Part shown: piece by piece, positions 1-8,716 of the stretch | Layout: each line of letters begins with the position of its first letter | How positions within the stretch are numbered: position 1 is the first letter of the stretch | From: Gammaproteobacteria bacterium | GTDB lineage: Bacteria; Pseudomonadota; Gammaproteobacteria; Enterobacterales; Kangiellaceae | Reading direction: 5' to 3' | NCBI GenBank assembly: GCA_013373375.1 | Contig: JABXHY010000009.1 | Coordinates: forward strand, 299,833 to 363,832 | Length of the DNA: 64,000 nucleotides | Notes under the pieces: generated by a model | The model's input: only the letters and a program-made list of their open reading frames with translations | The model's database searches: none | What the model was told of the DNA's origin: nothing | Made by a program: the position numbers and the translations under genes

Positions 1-949
1 GACGGGGAATTGAAACTCTGTTTCCCGCAAGCATCTGCTTTAGGTCCTGTATAACCTGTGTGATTGGAACTGATGCCAAGTTACTCAACATAACGACACT
101 TTTACCTGTTTGATTTCGATAAACAAAGCTTCGATAACCACGTTTGGCACCAGCATGCTCGATAACGCCATCTTTAGAAAAAGCGGCAGGATCAATCTGT
201 TCAAGAAACTTCATCATATCGCTTGCAGTTGAAAAAACATCCCCTGAAGGAAATCGCTCAAACTCAGAAAACTCAGCTTCTATCCACTTTTCTTCCTTTT
301 GATAAATTCCTTTTGCACGCAAAGGATGTGACTTAGCTTCTTTAGCATTTAGAGTCGCACTCATCCCCAGCGGCTGATAAACCTTGTCGCGATAAACTTC
401 GATCGCAGGCTTCTTATATAGCTCTGCCAAAGCTATATCAGCCATTAAATAACCAAAGTTAGAATAATGATATTCGGCTCCAGGCTCGTGAAGTAATTGT
501 TGTCTTACAATCAATTGCTTTAGCTGAGCCTCGTCATAACGGATTTGGTCAAAATCGAATTGCTCCCCTCTGGGTAGTCCAGATTGATGCTGAAGTAGCA
601 TTTCCAGTGTCCATTTTGGATTCAATCCATGCATCTTCACCCATTGCACGATGGGTCGAGTAGCCAGCTGAGAATTATTGCTCCCTTGATAGACCAGATA
701 TTGAGTGAACAACTTTCTTACTGACGCAATATGAAACAAGCTCCTTTCTTCAATTTGTCCCCACTTCGGTAAGTCAACTCCATGGTACGCTTTATACAAA
801 ATAACTCCATCAGCATCTTTGACCAGAAGAACTCCGTTGAACTGGTTGATTAATGCTAATTCTCTAAAATACTCGTCAATACTAGAGGTCGTTTCAGCAA
901 ACGATGAAGCGCAAATCAAACTAAATAAAAACCCATGAATCCATTTCAT
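1..949 (-). CDS. Serine hydrolase, beta-lactamase/PBP-like (3' end outside window)
   Basis: Reading the minus strand from the ATG at 949 gives at least 316 residues without a stop before the window edge, so the C-terminus is missing. Residues 1-18 form a signal peptide ending near SFA. The penicillin-binding-protein/class C beta-lactamase fold (PF00144) is shown by the catalytic SVRK tetrad (S76, K79), the YSN motif at 162-164, and a late HAG segment in the place of the third (KTG-like) motif. Members of this family are periplasmic esterases, D-amino-acid peptidases or beta-lactamases; the substrate cannot be told from sequence. A 16-bp inverted repeat lies just upstream of the start. It is not closely linked to its neighbour at 1146. 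Confidence 0.8.
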   Translation of the reverse strand, partial: MKWIHGFLFSLICASSFAETTSSIDEYFRELALINQFNGVLLVKDADGVILYKAYHGVDLPKWGQIEERSLFHIASVRKLFTQYLVYQGSNNSQLATRPIVQWVKMHGLNPKWTLEMLLQHQSGLPRGEQFDFDQIRYDEAQLKQLIVRQQLLHEPGAEYHYSNFGYLMADIALAELYKKPAIEVYRDKVYQPLGMSATLNAKEAKSHPLRAKGIYQKEEKWIEAEFSEFERFPSGDVFSTASDMMKFLEQIDPAAFSKDGVIEHAGAKRGYRSFVYRNQTGKSVVMLSNLASVPITQVIQDLKQMLAGNRVSIPR

Positions 950-964
950 GTTCAATACCACATT

Positions 965-1012
965 TCTTTACATGAAGATATAATCTAAAATAACTTTATC
1001 TTCATGTAAAGA
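965..1012. promoter_or_regulatory. 16-bp perfect inverted repeat upstream of serine hydrolase
   Basis: TCTTTACATGAAGATA at 965-980 is repeated as its exact reverse complement at 997-1012, with a 16-base AT-rich spacer. The repeat starts 16 bases upstream of the hydrolase ATG. The half-site centres are about 32 bases apart, roughly three helical turns. This could be an operator bound by a dimeric repressor or activator, or a hairpin in the leader RNA. The choice between these is inference. Confidence 0.45.
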
Positions 1013-1145
1013 TATTTTCATTCTCGAAAATATTACTCACCATGCTCCATCGCACCTGAGTTTTTGCAGAAAGCGAAATTGTTTCTCTAAAAACAACGTG
1101 GGGATTACACGCCTTAAAGACGAGCCAAATAGATGAAGTAAGTAT

Positions 1146-1787
1146 TTACTTATTGTTAATATCCGAACATCTTTGGTATATAGCAGAAGATAATGAGATC
1201 CGAGCTGCGGACATTTGTCTGATTAAGCGTCTTGCCTTTTCTTTTTCCTTACCGCTATCGTATTGCATAAAGTCGGTATATTGGGCGCGAGTTCCTATTG
1301 ACGCCAAATAAGCCGAGTGAGCTTCACCCAGCGATACCAGCTTTTTCGAAGGAGTAACCAATTCATTCACCCGATTACGGACTGCTTCACAAAATAGTGG
1401 CAATGATTCCTCAATAAAGCCTTCTAGTTCTGATAAACGCTTTTCAACCAGTTCATACGCTTCATTAAATTTGAGCCTACCTTCAAGCCATCGCTTAAAC
1501 ACCATTTCTGATGCATTAAATATTTGCTGCGATTTTCTCCAAGCGTTGAGGTAGGCGGAGAATTCTTGCTGTGAAACAAAGTGACGACTCGCTCGCTCTG
1601 GCTCACCTTGAGCTTTTGGAACATCGTCTTTAATCGGCTCAACCGCACTAGCCACCGTTATTTCAGGCGGTTTAGATATAAACTTTATTGCGATAAAAAC
1701 AATAAAGCCAAAAAATAGAATGAGCCCCAGAACAATAATCGATATGAACTGCCAAAATTCAGAGTAGGTAAGATATGTTGCTTCCAT
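1146..1787 (-). CDS. Membrane-anchored protein of unknown function
   Basis: A 213-residue protein with a single N-terminal membrane helix (about residues 12-37), followed by a charged linker and a helical, probably coiled-coil cytoplasmic or periplasmic region rich in Lys, Arg and Glu. I do not recognise the family. The start ATG has only a weak ribosome-binding site. An overlapping 74-residue frame on the same strand is a shadow. The gene stands alone between the serine hydrolase and the secreted protein at 1885. Confidence 0.6.
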   Translation of the reverse strand: MEATYLTYSEFWQFISIIVLGLILFFGFIVFIAIKFISKPPEITVASAVEPIKDDVPKAQGEPERASRHFVSQQEFSAYLNAWRKSQQIFNASEMVFKRWLEGRLKFNEAYELVEKRLSELEGFIEESLPLFCEAVRNRVNELVTPSKKLVSLGEAHSAYLASIGTRAQYTDFMQYDSGKEKEKARRLIRQMSAARISLSSAIYQRCSDINNK

Positions 1788-1884
1788 CGAGATCTTTTAA
1801 ATACAGTTATTAAACTAATGTTAGTTCAACAACTGGTTAAGGCAAATGCTTAACTTACCAGTTTGAAGCCTATAAAAATTGCGA

Positions 1885-2310
1885 CTAAATCAAAACTTTA
1901 AGAATTGGGAATTTATTTACGCCAAAAAACAAGCGCATGGTGAAGACTTCTCCCCCTTTAAACTTTCGTTCAAAACTCTTTGGATTAATTCGAGCACAAT
2001 CACCAAGAATAGCCAGAATATCGCCTTGCTTTAGAATCCTAAAGCCACTGGAGGTATTTTTGATGGTTGCCAAAATATATCGTTCGCCGTCTTCTGAGCT
2101 CATAGCGCTGTAATCAATGAACTCAAAATCATTTTCATCGGGATAAATATTATCGTCATTCTCACAATAGACTTTTGCATTTTTATAAGGAAGGTCTTCA
2201 AACTTTAGAGCCTGGTTGTTATCAGCAGAAAAACCAAAACTTGATACAACTACAAGTGTAAAACTCAAAAGAACTTTTATTTTACTGTTAAATGATCGAT
2301 GCAGAACCAT
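1885..2310 (-). CDS. Small secreted protein of unknown function
   Basis: I chose the ATG at 2310 because a GGGAG ribosome-binding site precedes it at good distance; a longer frame starts at 2331. The 141-residue product has a basic N-terminus, a hydrophobic core and a likely signal peptidase site at GFSA/D, then about 110 mature residues with two cysteines that may form a disulfide. The mature part contains alternating beta-strand-like stretches (ERYILATIKN, GDILAILG). No family recognised; periplasmic location is inferred from the signal peptide. Confidence 0.6.
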   Translation of the reverse strand: MVLHRSFNSKIKVLLSFTLVVVSSFGFSADNNQALKFEDLPYKNAKVYCENDDNIYPDENDFEFIDYSAMSSEDGERYILATIKNTSSGFRILKQGDILAILGDCARINPKSFERKFKGGEVFTMRLFFGVNKFPILKVLI

Positions 2311-2475
2311 GTACGCTCCCTTTTTTTCCATCTTAATTATCTAATCTCAATTATTTAATCTCAATAAAGTCGAATCTTAATAATATCTATTCTCAAGACT
2401 ATCATCTTTAAATATCGTCGTAATTCGGTATCTTAATTTTTCAAATATACTGATTATTTCAGATAAACCTGAACG

Positions 2476-2509
2476 CTCGCTTAACTAAATGGTTATTTAG
2501 TTAAGCGAG
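2476..2509. terminator. 15-bp hairpin downstream of the tmcA-SUKH genes
   Basis: CTCGCTTAACTAAAT (2476-2490) pairs perfectly with 2495-2509 across a GGTT loop. It lies just beyond the 3' end of the minus-strand SUKH gene. There is no good U-tract on either side, so it may be a processing or stabilising hairpin rather than a classic intrinsic terminator. Confidence 0.45.
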
Positions 2510-2525
2510 GTCATTCAATCGAATT

Positions 2526-2585
2526 TTATTAACCTAGGAGATCTTAACGTAGAAGATCTTAACGTAAGATATCTTAACGTAAGAA
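2526..2585. repeat. Tandem 15-bp repeat
   Basis: Three consecutive units of 15 bases (2541-2555, 2556-2570, 2571-2585) share ATCTTAACGTA and differ only at their ends. A more diverged unit precedes them at 2526-2540. The array stops one base before the SUKH stop codon. It is too short and has no spacers, so it is not a CRISPR array. Confidence 0.7.
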
Positions 2586-2586
2586 A

Positions 2587-3012
2587 TCACTCAGAATGGT
2601 CAAAAGGAAGGTTACCATTCAGCCAAACATCTTCCACCCAGTGCCAGACGGACTCCCATTCATCTTCTAAAAACTCACCATCTTGCCAGTACTTCACTTC
2701 GCCGGTTTCACAAACACCAAAATAATTGCCGTTAAATTCACATATCGGTATGTACTCTCTCGGCAATCCTTCATTCCAGGCATTAGCAGCGACTTCTGGT
2801 AAATAAGTATTCAAATTAGGATCGGTAGCTGTAACTGGCTCCAGACTACCAAAAACAACGTCACTGACTGTTAATAAAAACTCTTTAAATTCTTTAGGTA
2901 ATCCAATCAGTATTTGCTCTTCTATTTCGACCAGCTGGTCTAGCTCTGGTAACTCAACAGAACCGAACCTATCCTCATTTCTTTCACGTAATTCATCGAC
3001 AATGTCGTTCAT
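2587..3012 (-). CDS. SMI1/KNR4 (SUKH) family protein
   Basis: A 141-residue acidic single-domain protein. The segment around LPKEFKEFLL, followed by strands ending in FNGNYFGV and the aromatic C-terminal stretch WESVWHWVEDVW, is typical of the SUKH superfamily (PF09346 and relatives). Many SUKH proteins are immunity proteins against polymorphic toxins; others are stand-alone bacterial proteins of unknown role. Here the gene starts 30 bases after tmcA on the same strand, so the two are probably cotranscribed. No toxin gene is visible nearby, which argues against a simple toxin-immunity pair. Confidence 0.75.
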   Translation of the reverse strand: MNDIVDELRERNEDRFGSVELPELDQLVEIEEQILIGLPKEFKEFLLTVSDVVFGSLEPVTATDPNLNTYLPEVAANAWNEGLPREYIPICEFNGNYFGVCETGEVKYWQDGEFLEDEWESVWHWVEDVWLNGNLPFDHSE

Positions 3013-3042
3013 TCTTTTACGCCTTATTACCAGTTAAAATTA

Positions 3043-5304
3043 CTATTTCGAGATATCATTAAGATAAAGTTTTTTCTGCAATATATTTCGGACTGCTGAC
3101 TTAATTTGTTGTTCAACTTCTTTTTTGCCATTAAGGGCAAACTCGATATTAAGTTGTTTGATAGTTTTTTTCTGCCAGCATTTTGCAATTAGCAAAGCCA
3201 TATCTTTTGCTAGAAGAACATCATGTTCCTGCTGATTTTCATACCGCCGATTTATACAATATTGTTCAATTGCACTATCTAACAATTCTAAAACAATCAA
3301 ACTAGCATCTTCCAACGACTGATGATTGAGGGAAAATCGCTGCAAATTATCAAGATGACTTTGATTTAATTTTCGTAGTTGCTTTTTAACAAACTCTTTT
3401 TCACACCAGAACAATCGTAAAACATCCGCAGAAACTGTTTGATAACAGCCCGAAGATAAATGTCTCGTGCGCTCATAAAACTCATCAATTAATTGATTTA
3501 TCTTCTCTTCAGTCTGGATTGCGTAAACCATTAAACAGCTGTGACATCCCGACACTCTATCCAACGAGAGACCTAGCCGAATAGGTTGAAATCGATTCCT
3601 AAGCCAAAATGTCAAAACGTCTTGAGTAACAGCGTAAGTGGTCGATAAGAAACTAACGTCTGCAGCAGAGGCTTGTTCTTTCAATTGCGATAATAACTTA
3701 GAACCCAAACCTTTCGATTGATATTCAGGTGCCACCGCGATTCTCTGAACTCGCCAACTAATTAATGTTGCTAACTCAGGCTGTTGACAATGAAACGCTA
3801 AGGATTGTGCGACCAAATGCCCACGTAAACGCCTTTCACCATGAGCAATTTGACTCAATACAGGATTGCGCAAGCCGCCTTCTTGTAAAACCAAAATAAC
3901 CGCAACGACCTGCTCGCTCTTGTTTTTTAAGACACCCAGGTAGCGGCTAGGGTGCTCAAGCAGCTGCCTAAAGTCATCTGGAGTAGTCTGATAGTGTGCA
4001 TCAACGAGTAATTGAAAAGAATCGATTAAAATATCATCTTTGACTTCTTGATCAGGTGAAAACCAGTCGAAACTCAAATTCGCCACTTCTACTGAACCAT
4101 TGTTAATAATTGAATCTGGTTTTGATTGTGGTTTTAATATAAATAAATTATTTATCCATTGCTCTAATGGGTCACCATTCGCCCATCGTATTGGTTGCTT
4201 CAGTTCAAGTATTTTTGCCTGAGGTGCATGATTTAATAACGATGGTAAAAATCGATATGTAAAGCCTCTGCCCGTTCCCTCGTAACCGTGTACCGTTGAG
4301 GTAAACACGATTCGATTATAATGAGTCACTAAAGTTTCAAGTTGATGCACAGGAATAGCCGCAGCTTCATCAACTATTAATCCATCATACGAAAAACCAT
4401 TACTCTGAAGTAACTCAATCACCTGATCCATAGGTACAAACGTAAGTCGATCAATGCATTCTGCGTACACACCTTGCTCAAACCACTCGAAAACTTGCTT
4501 AACCGCTGTTCGAGAAAAGGCGGTAATACAAAACATTTTATCCGAACGAGAAACAAGGTCAGCGATAGCCATACCAAGTGCGGAACTTTTTCCTCTCCCA
4601 CGATCCGCCAATAATGCCAAGTGCCTTTTAGCGTGCCCAGTAAATACTCGCTTTATCGCTTCAATTGCACCTTGCTGTTCAACCGTATTCAACTTAAATG
4701 TTGATGAAGGTGAGTCGATCAAAAATGGATTGGGAGATACTAATTCTTTTTCAAGAGCTGTCTCGAGCTGCTGTGTGACAGTGTCTTTGTTGGTATAACT
4801 TATGGTGAGGTGTATACATTCTTGTGCTTCAAAGAAATCACCCACTCGATTTAAAAATCGACTCTCCGTAATAAGATTTTCACCAAATAACCTTTGCTGC
4901 TCAGGTTGAGCTGATGTCGACCAACGTGACTGCTCTGGCACCAAAATTAGCAGAATTCCGCCAGCTTTAAGTGTTCCTGATAATGCAGCGACAGCATTTG
5001 CGGAAAAATCATAACTACCATCCACAATAATAAAATTAAGTTCTCGCCCTAACCACTCTCGGTAACCAGTGCTTTCAATTACGCATAACTCAGACCAGTC
5101 ACCTGAACTCACAACAAGACCACTTTCTTTTTCAAAAGCACTTGTTAGCCAATTAGCAATCTCGTATTTGAAAGATTGGGTAAATTGATAGCACTCATCT
5201 TGCGCCTGGCATAAATAGGAAGGACAGCGAACCGCAACTGGCAACCGAAATCCTTTCTCTTGCAATGCCGAACTCAGTTTTTTTAGGTTTGAAGATGAAC
5301 TCAA
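3043..5304 (-). CDS. tmcA: tRNA(Met) cytidine acetyltransferase TmcA
   Basis: This enzyme uses acetyl-CoA and ATP to make N4-acetylcytidine at the wobble position of elongator tRNA-Met. The 753-residue product has the expected order: an N-terminal DUF1726-like region, an RNA-helicase-like ATPase with Walker A (ADRGRGKSSALG, about residue 235) and Walker B (LIVDEAAAIP, about residue 312), a GNAT domain with the acetyl-CoA loop AVAPEYQSKGLGSKLL (about residue 520), and a C-terminal tRNA-binding helical region. It is longer than the roughly 670 residues of the E. coli protein, mainly through extensions. The SUKH gene follows 30 bases downstream. Confidence 0.95.
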   Translation of the reverse strand: MSSSSNLKKLSSALQEKGFRLPVAVRCPSYLCQAQDECYQFTQSFKYEIANWLTSAFEKESGLVVSSGDWSELCVIESTGYREWLGRELNFIIVDGSYDFSANAVAALSGTLKAGGILLILVPEQSRWSTSAQPEQQRLFGENLITESRFLNRVGDFFEAQECIHLTISYTNKDTVTQQLETALEKELVSPNPFLIDSPSSTFKLNTVEQQGAIEAIKRVFTGHAKRHLALLADRGRGKSSALGMAIADLVSRSDKMFCITAFSRTAVKQVFEWFEQGVYAECIDRLTFVPMDQVIELLQSNGFSYDGLIVDEAAAIPVHQLETLVTHYNRIVFTSTVHGYEGTGRGFTYRFLPSLLNHAPQAKILELKQPIRWANGDPLEQWINNLFILKPQSKPDSIINNGSVEVANLSFDWFSPDQEVKDDILIDSFQLLVDAHYQTTPDDFRQLLEHPSRYLGVLKNKSEQVVAVILVLQEGGLRNPVLSQIAHGERRLRGHLVAQSLAFHCQQPELATLISWRVQRIAVAPEYQSKGLGSKLLSQLKEQASAADVSFLSTTYAVTQDVLTFWLRNRFQPIRLGLSLDRVSGCHSCLMVYAIQTEEKINQLIDEFYERTRHLSSGCYQTVSADVLRLFWCEKEFVKKQLRKLNQSHLDNLQRFSLNHQSLEDASLIVLELLDSAIEQYCINRRYENQQEHDVLLAKDMALLIAKCWQKKTIKQLNIEFALNGKKEVEQQIKSAVRNILQKKLYLNDISK

Positions 5305-5562
5305 ATCATCACAATAATGTTAGTTGCTCTCGAACAACAATGTTACCTAATTTTTGGCTAAGCAGCTAATGTTTCGGCAGTTCTTCTAATGCCGTAATTT
5401 AAATTTAATGCGTTGTCGCTATTTAAAGGTTAGCTAAAAATGATATTAGAGAGACACAGTCGAGGTTTTATAGTCGGTATACTATGCATATTAAATCGTA
5501 ATGGCCTACAATACGGTCTTCAAACGAATATTCAAACCGGTTAAATTACAGAGTGATTAAGG

Positions 5563-6027
5563 ATGACCAACACTGTTGAAGTAATACAAGCAACACTTGA
5601 CCATATCGAGCAGCTAGCTCCAATGTTTAATGAGTATCGCCAATTTTATAAACAACCCGATAATTTGAATGGTTGCAAAGAGTTTTTGACAGCTCGGATT
5701 GAACGGCAAGAGTCGGTTGCTTTTATTGCGTTTGTCGATGGGGCCCCTTCTGGGTTTATTCATTTGTACCCTGGCTTCTCCTCTGTCTATATGAAACCAC
5801 TATGGACTATGAATGATCTCTATGTACGCTCAAGTGCCAGACGTCAAGGAGTGGGCTTTGCTTTACTCGATCAAGCTAAAGCTATGGCCTTAGAGACAGG
5901 CGCTATCTTGGTTAAGTTATCGACAGAGCAACGCAATATAGCCGCGCAAAAAGTTTATGAATCAAAAGGGTATAAAAAGGATACAACTTTTCTTCACTAC
6001 ATTTTGCCACTCAAAGAAAATCTTTAA
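5563..6027 (+). CDS. GNAT family N-acetyltransferase
   Basis: A 154-residue single-domain acetyltransferase. The acetyl-CoA pyrophosphate loop is seen as VRSSARRQGVGFALL, preceded by the LYPGF and NDLYV strands, and followed by the KVYESKGYKK segment typical of motif B. Proteins of this size acetylate amino groups of small molecules or protein N-termini; the substrate is not predictable. It is transcribed divergently from tmcA, with a 258-base AT-rich gap that should carry both promoters. Confidence 0.85.
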   Translation: MTNTVEVIQATLDHIEQLAPMFNEYRQFYKQPDNLNGCKEFLTARIERQESVAFIAFVDGAPSGFIHLYPGFSSVYMKPLWTMNDLYVRSSARRQGVGFALLDQAKAMALETGAILVKLSTEQRNIAAQKVYESKGYKKDTTFLHYILPLKENL

Positions 6028-6029
6028 GC

Positions 6030-6054
6030 AAAAAAATGGCACCTATTGGTGCCA
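6030..6054 (-). terminator. Intrinsic terminator of the small coiled-coil gene
   Basis: Read on the minus strand, a 7-bp GC-rich stem (TGGCACC with GGTGCCA, loop of four) is followed by seven U residues. It sits between the convergent GNAT and 6093 genes and fits termination of the minus-strand gene. It starts three bases after the GNAT stop codon, so it may stop both. Confidence 0.8.
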
Positions 6055-6092
6055 AAGTATTGTATCGAGAGGTCGTTAATTAGTTAAAGCAG

Positions 6093-6302
6093 CTAAGAGG
6101 ATAGCTTAGAGTCTATTTTCTCGATTTCTTTCAAAGCATGTTGCATCAGTGCATTCAACACATCCGCATTTTCAAGCTGTTGGGCTCGTTCTTCTGAATC
6201 CGCAGGCAGTCCACTTTTGAAATCTTGTTTAATTGCTTCAACTCTTTCTTGAAGTGTTTGCCTTTGTCGCAATAGTTTTTCTCGTTCGCTGCTCATAGTC
6301 AA
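6093..6302 (-). CDS. 69-residue coiled-coil protein, resembles TraR/DksA coiled coil without zinc finger
   Basis: The whole 69-residue product is predicted helical. The stretch LPADSEERAQQLENADVLNAL resembles the coiled-coil tip and second helix of short TraR/DksA-type proteins, where SADSEEQAxxLEN is common. The C4 zinc finger that normally follows is absent: the protein ends at KIDSKLSS and contains no cysteine. DksA-family proteins act in the secondary channel of RNA polymerase. Whether this zinc-free form does so is only inference. It lies between alaC and a convergent GNAT gene, followed by its own terminator. Confidence 0.6.
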   Translation of the reverse strand: MTMSSEREKLLRQRQTLQERVEAIKQDFKSGLPADSEERAQQLENADVLNALMQHALKEIEKIDSKLSS

Positions 6303-6426
6303 TGCTCTTGTTTAAATCTTCAATACAAAGTGAGTCCAACAGAAGCTCACTTTCGCTTTAGTGTAAAGATTTAATCAGATCTGCCATTGACTCAGATCAA
6401 CTCGGTATTACTTATGCACTCTAAGA

Positions 6427-7605
6427 TTATGTCAGTTGCATAGCCGACTTTATGCCTTTAACCGCTTGCTTTATGCGATGTTCGTTTTCGATAAGTGCTA
6501 TACGAACATACTCGTCCCCGTATTCACCAAATCCAATGCCAGGAGACACAGCTACTTTAGCTTCTTTTAATAACCATTTCGCAAACTCCAAGGATCCCAT
6601 AGCACGATACGGCTCTGGAATTTTCGCCCAGACAAACATAGTCGCTTTTGGCTTTTCGACCGCCCATCCAATCCTATTTAAGCCTTCACAAAGTGCATCT
6701 CGGCGACGCTTGTAGCGTTGGCGAATTTCTTCAACGCAATCTTGAGGTCCTTCGAGAGCTTGAATAGCCGCAACCTGCATTGGTGTAAATATCCCATAGT
6801 CCAGGTAAGACTTGAGTCGTGCAAGCGCGTGAATTAACGTTGGGTTTCCGCAGCAAAATCCTAACCTCCAGCCTGGCATGTTGTAACTTTTGGATAATGA
6901 ATAAAATTCGACCGCAACATCTTTGGCGCCCTCGACCTGTAATATTGACGGTGCCTTATAACCGTCAAACACTATGTCGGCATAGGCGAGATCTTGCACC
7001 ACCCAGATCTCATGTTGTTTCGCTAATGCAACGACTCGTTCAAAAAAACTGATATCAACAGTGTCCGTAGTGGGGTTTGCAGGAAAGTTGAGCAGCAACA
7101 TTTTCGGCTTAGGCCAGGTCATTCGTAGCGTTTTCTCAACATCGTTAAAAAACTGCTCTCGCTCAATCGCTGGAACATGAAGGATTTCAGCTCCCGCAAT
7201 CACAAAGCCATACGGATGAATCGGGTATGCTGGGTTGGGCACAATCACAGAGTCACCCCGCTCCATAGTTGCTAGCGCCAGATGCGCCAGACCCTCTTTA
7301 GAACCTATGGTGACAATGGCCTCAGTTTCAAAATCAAGTTCAACCTGGTAATTTCTTTGGTACCAGTTACAAATAGCTTTCCGCAAACGCGGGATCCCTT
7401 TTGATTGCGAATAACGATGCGTTCGCGGATCTTGAGTTGCCTCTATCATTTTATCGACAATGTGCTGCGGCGTTGGCTGATCAGGGTTGCCCATACTAAA
7501 ATCGATAATATCTTCGCCACGCGCTCGAGCCGCCTGCTTGAGCTCTCCTACGACATTGAAGACATAAGGCGGTAAACGTTTAATTCGCCCGAATTCTCGC
7601 TCCAT
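6427..7605 (-). CDS. alaC: Alanine transaminase AlaC
   Basis: A cytoplasmic pyridoxal-phosphate class I/II aminotransferase that makes alanine from pyruvate and glutamate. The 392 residues follow the E. coli AlaC sequence closely from [14 protein letters not shown] at the start to the [11 protein letters not shown] end. Visible motifs are NFPANPT (173-179), DLAYAD (205-210) and the PLP-binding lysine K239 in [15 protein letters not shown]. The start ATG at 7605 has a nearby ribosome-binding site (GGAGTCC). It stands alone, with no branched-chain or methionine genes around it. Confidence 0.95.
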   Translation of the reverse strand: MEREFGRIKRLPPYVFNVVGELKQAARARGEDIIDFSMGNPDQPTPQHIVDKMIEATQDPRTHRYSQSKGIPRLRKAICNWYQRNYQVELDFETEAIVTIGSKEGLAHLALATMERGDSVIVPNPAYPIHPYGFVIAGAEILHVPAIEREQFFNDVEKTLRMTWPKPKMLLLNFPANPTTDTVDISFFERVVALAKQHEIWVVQDLAYADIVFDGYKAPSILQVEGAKDVAVEFYSLSKSYNMPGWRLGFCCGNPTLIHALARLKSYLDYGIFTPMQVAAIQALEGPQDCVEEIRQRYKRRRDALCEGLNRIGWAVEKPKATMFVWAKIPEPYRAMGSLEFAKWLLKEAKVAVSPGIGFGEYGDEYVRIALIENEHRIKQAVKGIKSAMQLT

Positions 7606-7803
7606 ACTGGACTCCTAATATTTTTAATATCGAATTCTTATTAAAACGACCTTCTAACTAAGTATTACTGACCTATGAACGTATTGAAAATAGCCATTTG
7701 TTACTAGACCTTCATATTTATTTTGAACGTTTAGTATTTATTAAGTCTTTGTTCAGTTTACTTTTCCTAAACTGTGCTTAACAGTGAATAGGAGGACTTA
7801 TTT

Positions 7804-8610
7804 ATGAAACTATCAGCTTTAGTAGCAAGTTCAGCACTTGCTCTGATGTTGGTTCAACCAACGGTTGAAGCACGAGACAATGGTGATCGTGGCAACCGAG
7901 CCAGCAGCAGTCATCAACAGCACAGCCGACAGCATAATCGACAACAGCGTCGTAGCGAACATCGCTCTCAACGACAAAACAGCCGTGTTGAAAGCAATCG
8001 ACGAGATTCCAGCTACCGCGACTCTAGCCGACTCAATGCAAGCGAGCGAGATAGCCACGTTCGAGATCAGCGCAGCGAAAGACATCAAAATAGAGTTGGA
8101 GAACCTGATCGACAGGTAACGCAAAGAGATAATAGTCGTCAAGACAATCGCGCCCACCGTGATCGTAAAGATTCAAAGGTAAGGCATGAGCGTCATTCTC
8201 GAAAACACGATGCGAAGCATCGCGAGTCGAATCGACGTCATGGAAATCATTCGGAAAAGCGAAAACATCGAAGTGAATGGAGACAATCGCACCAAACTGG
8301 TTTGCAGAAAAAGTATCGACACTACGATCGACATCGCAATGGCTGGCATCGTGACCACTACAAACATTGGCGAAAAAAATACCGTCACGCAAGCCACTAC
8401 CATAACTATTACCGAAATGGTTACTACTATCGCCCTTATCATGGGCACTATGTAAGAGTTCACACGCACTATCCGGTATGGGTTTACGATTATTACTACG
8501 ACTATTTGGATGCCCACTATCACAACCACTTATGCCCACACTGGCACTTTAAAGTGGACTGGGAAGACGTAGCGTTTGGTGTGATTCTTGGTGCTCTACT
8601 GGTTGATTAA
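7804..8610 (+). CDS. Secreted low-complexity protein, Arg/Ser/Gln-rich then His/Tyr-rich
   Basis: A 268-residue product preceded by a strong AGGAGG site. Residues 1-23 are a signal peptide (ends VEA). Residues 24-150 are almost entirely Arg, Asn, Gln, Ser, His and Asp and should be disordered. Residues about 160-245 are rich in His and Tyr (YHNYYRNGYYY, HYHNHLCPHWH), which suggests metal binding. The last 18 residues (WEDVAFGVILGALLVD) form a short hydrophobic tail. I recognise no family. Its unusual codon content creates long shadow frames on both strands, but only this frame has a ribosome-binding site and a signal peptide. Confidence 0.7.
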   Translation: MKLSALVASSALALMLVQPTVEARDNGDRGNRASSSHQQHSRQHNRQQRRSEHRSQRQNSRVESNRRDSSYRDSSRLNASERDSHVRDQRSERHQNRVGEPDRQVTQRDNSRQDNRAHRDRKDSKVRHERHSRKHDAKHRESNRRHGNHSEKRKHRSEWRQSHQTGLQKKYRHYDRHRNGWHRDHYKHWRKKYRHASHYHNYYRNGYYYRPYHGHYVRVHTHYPVWVYDYYYDYLDAHYHNHLCPHWHFKVDWEDVAFGVILGALLVD

Positions 8611-8618
8611 TCAACCAG
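8599..8618. repeat. Perfect 20-bp palindrome over the stop codon
   Basis: CTGGTTGATTAATCAACCAG is its own reverse complement and contains the TAA stop of the gene at 7804. The flanks GCTCT (8593-8597) and AGAGC (8619-8623) extend the stem with one bulged base. It could form a hairpin at the end of the message. Confidence 0.6.
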
Positions 8619-8670
8619 AGAGCCAGTTAAAAATAAACAACGGTTTTTCATAGGTAGTCCCCAACCCCTT

Positions 8671-8716
8671 GGCCGAGCCAACATTGAGTTACTCTCCATC
8701 AAAGCCGGCCTTTTTT
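8671..8716 (+). terminator. Intrinsic terminator downstream of the Arg/His-rich protein gene
   Basis: GGCCGAGC (8671-8678) pairs with GCCGGCC (8704-8710) with one bulged A, followed directly by six T residues and ATT. The loop is long (25 bases). Position and U-tract fit termination of the gene at 7804. Confidence 0.55.

Noticed and set aside
2526..2585. Possible CRISPR-like array
   Set aside because: The units are contiguous 15-mers with no unique spacers and no cas genes nearby.
7831..8539. Several long overlapping frames on both strands inside the 7804-8610 gene
   Set aside because: They come from the biased composition of the Arg/His-rich gene. None has a ribosome-binding site or signal peptide, and their residues look like translations of repeated codons in the wrong phase.
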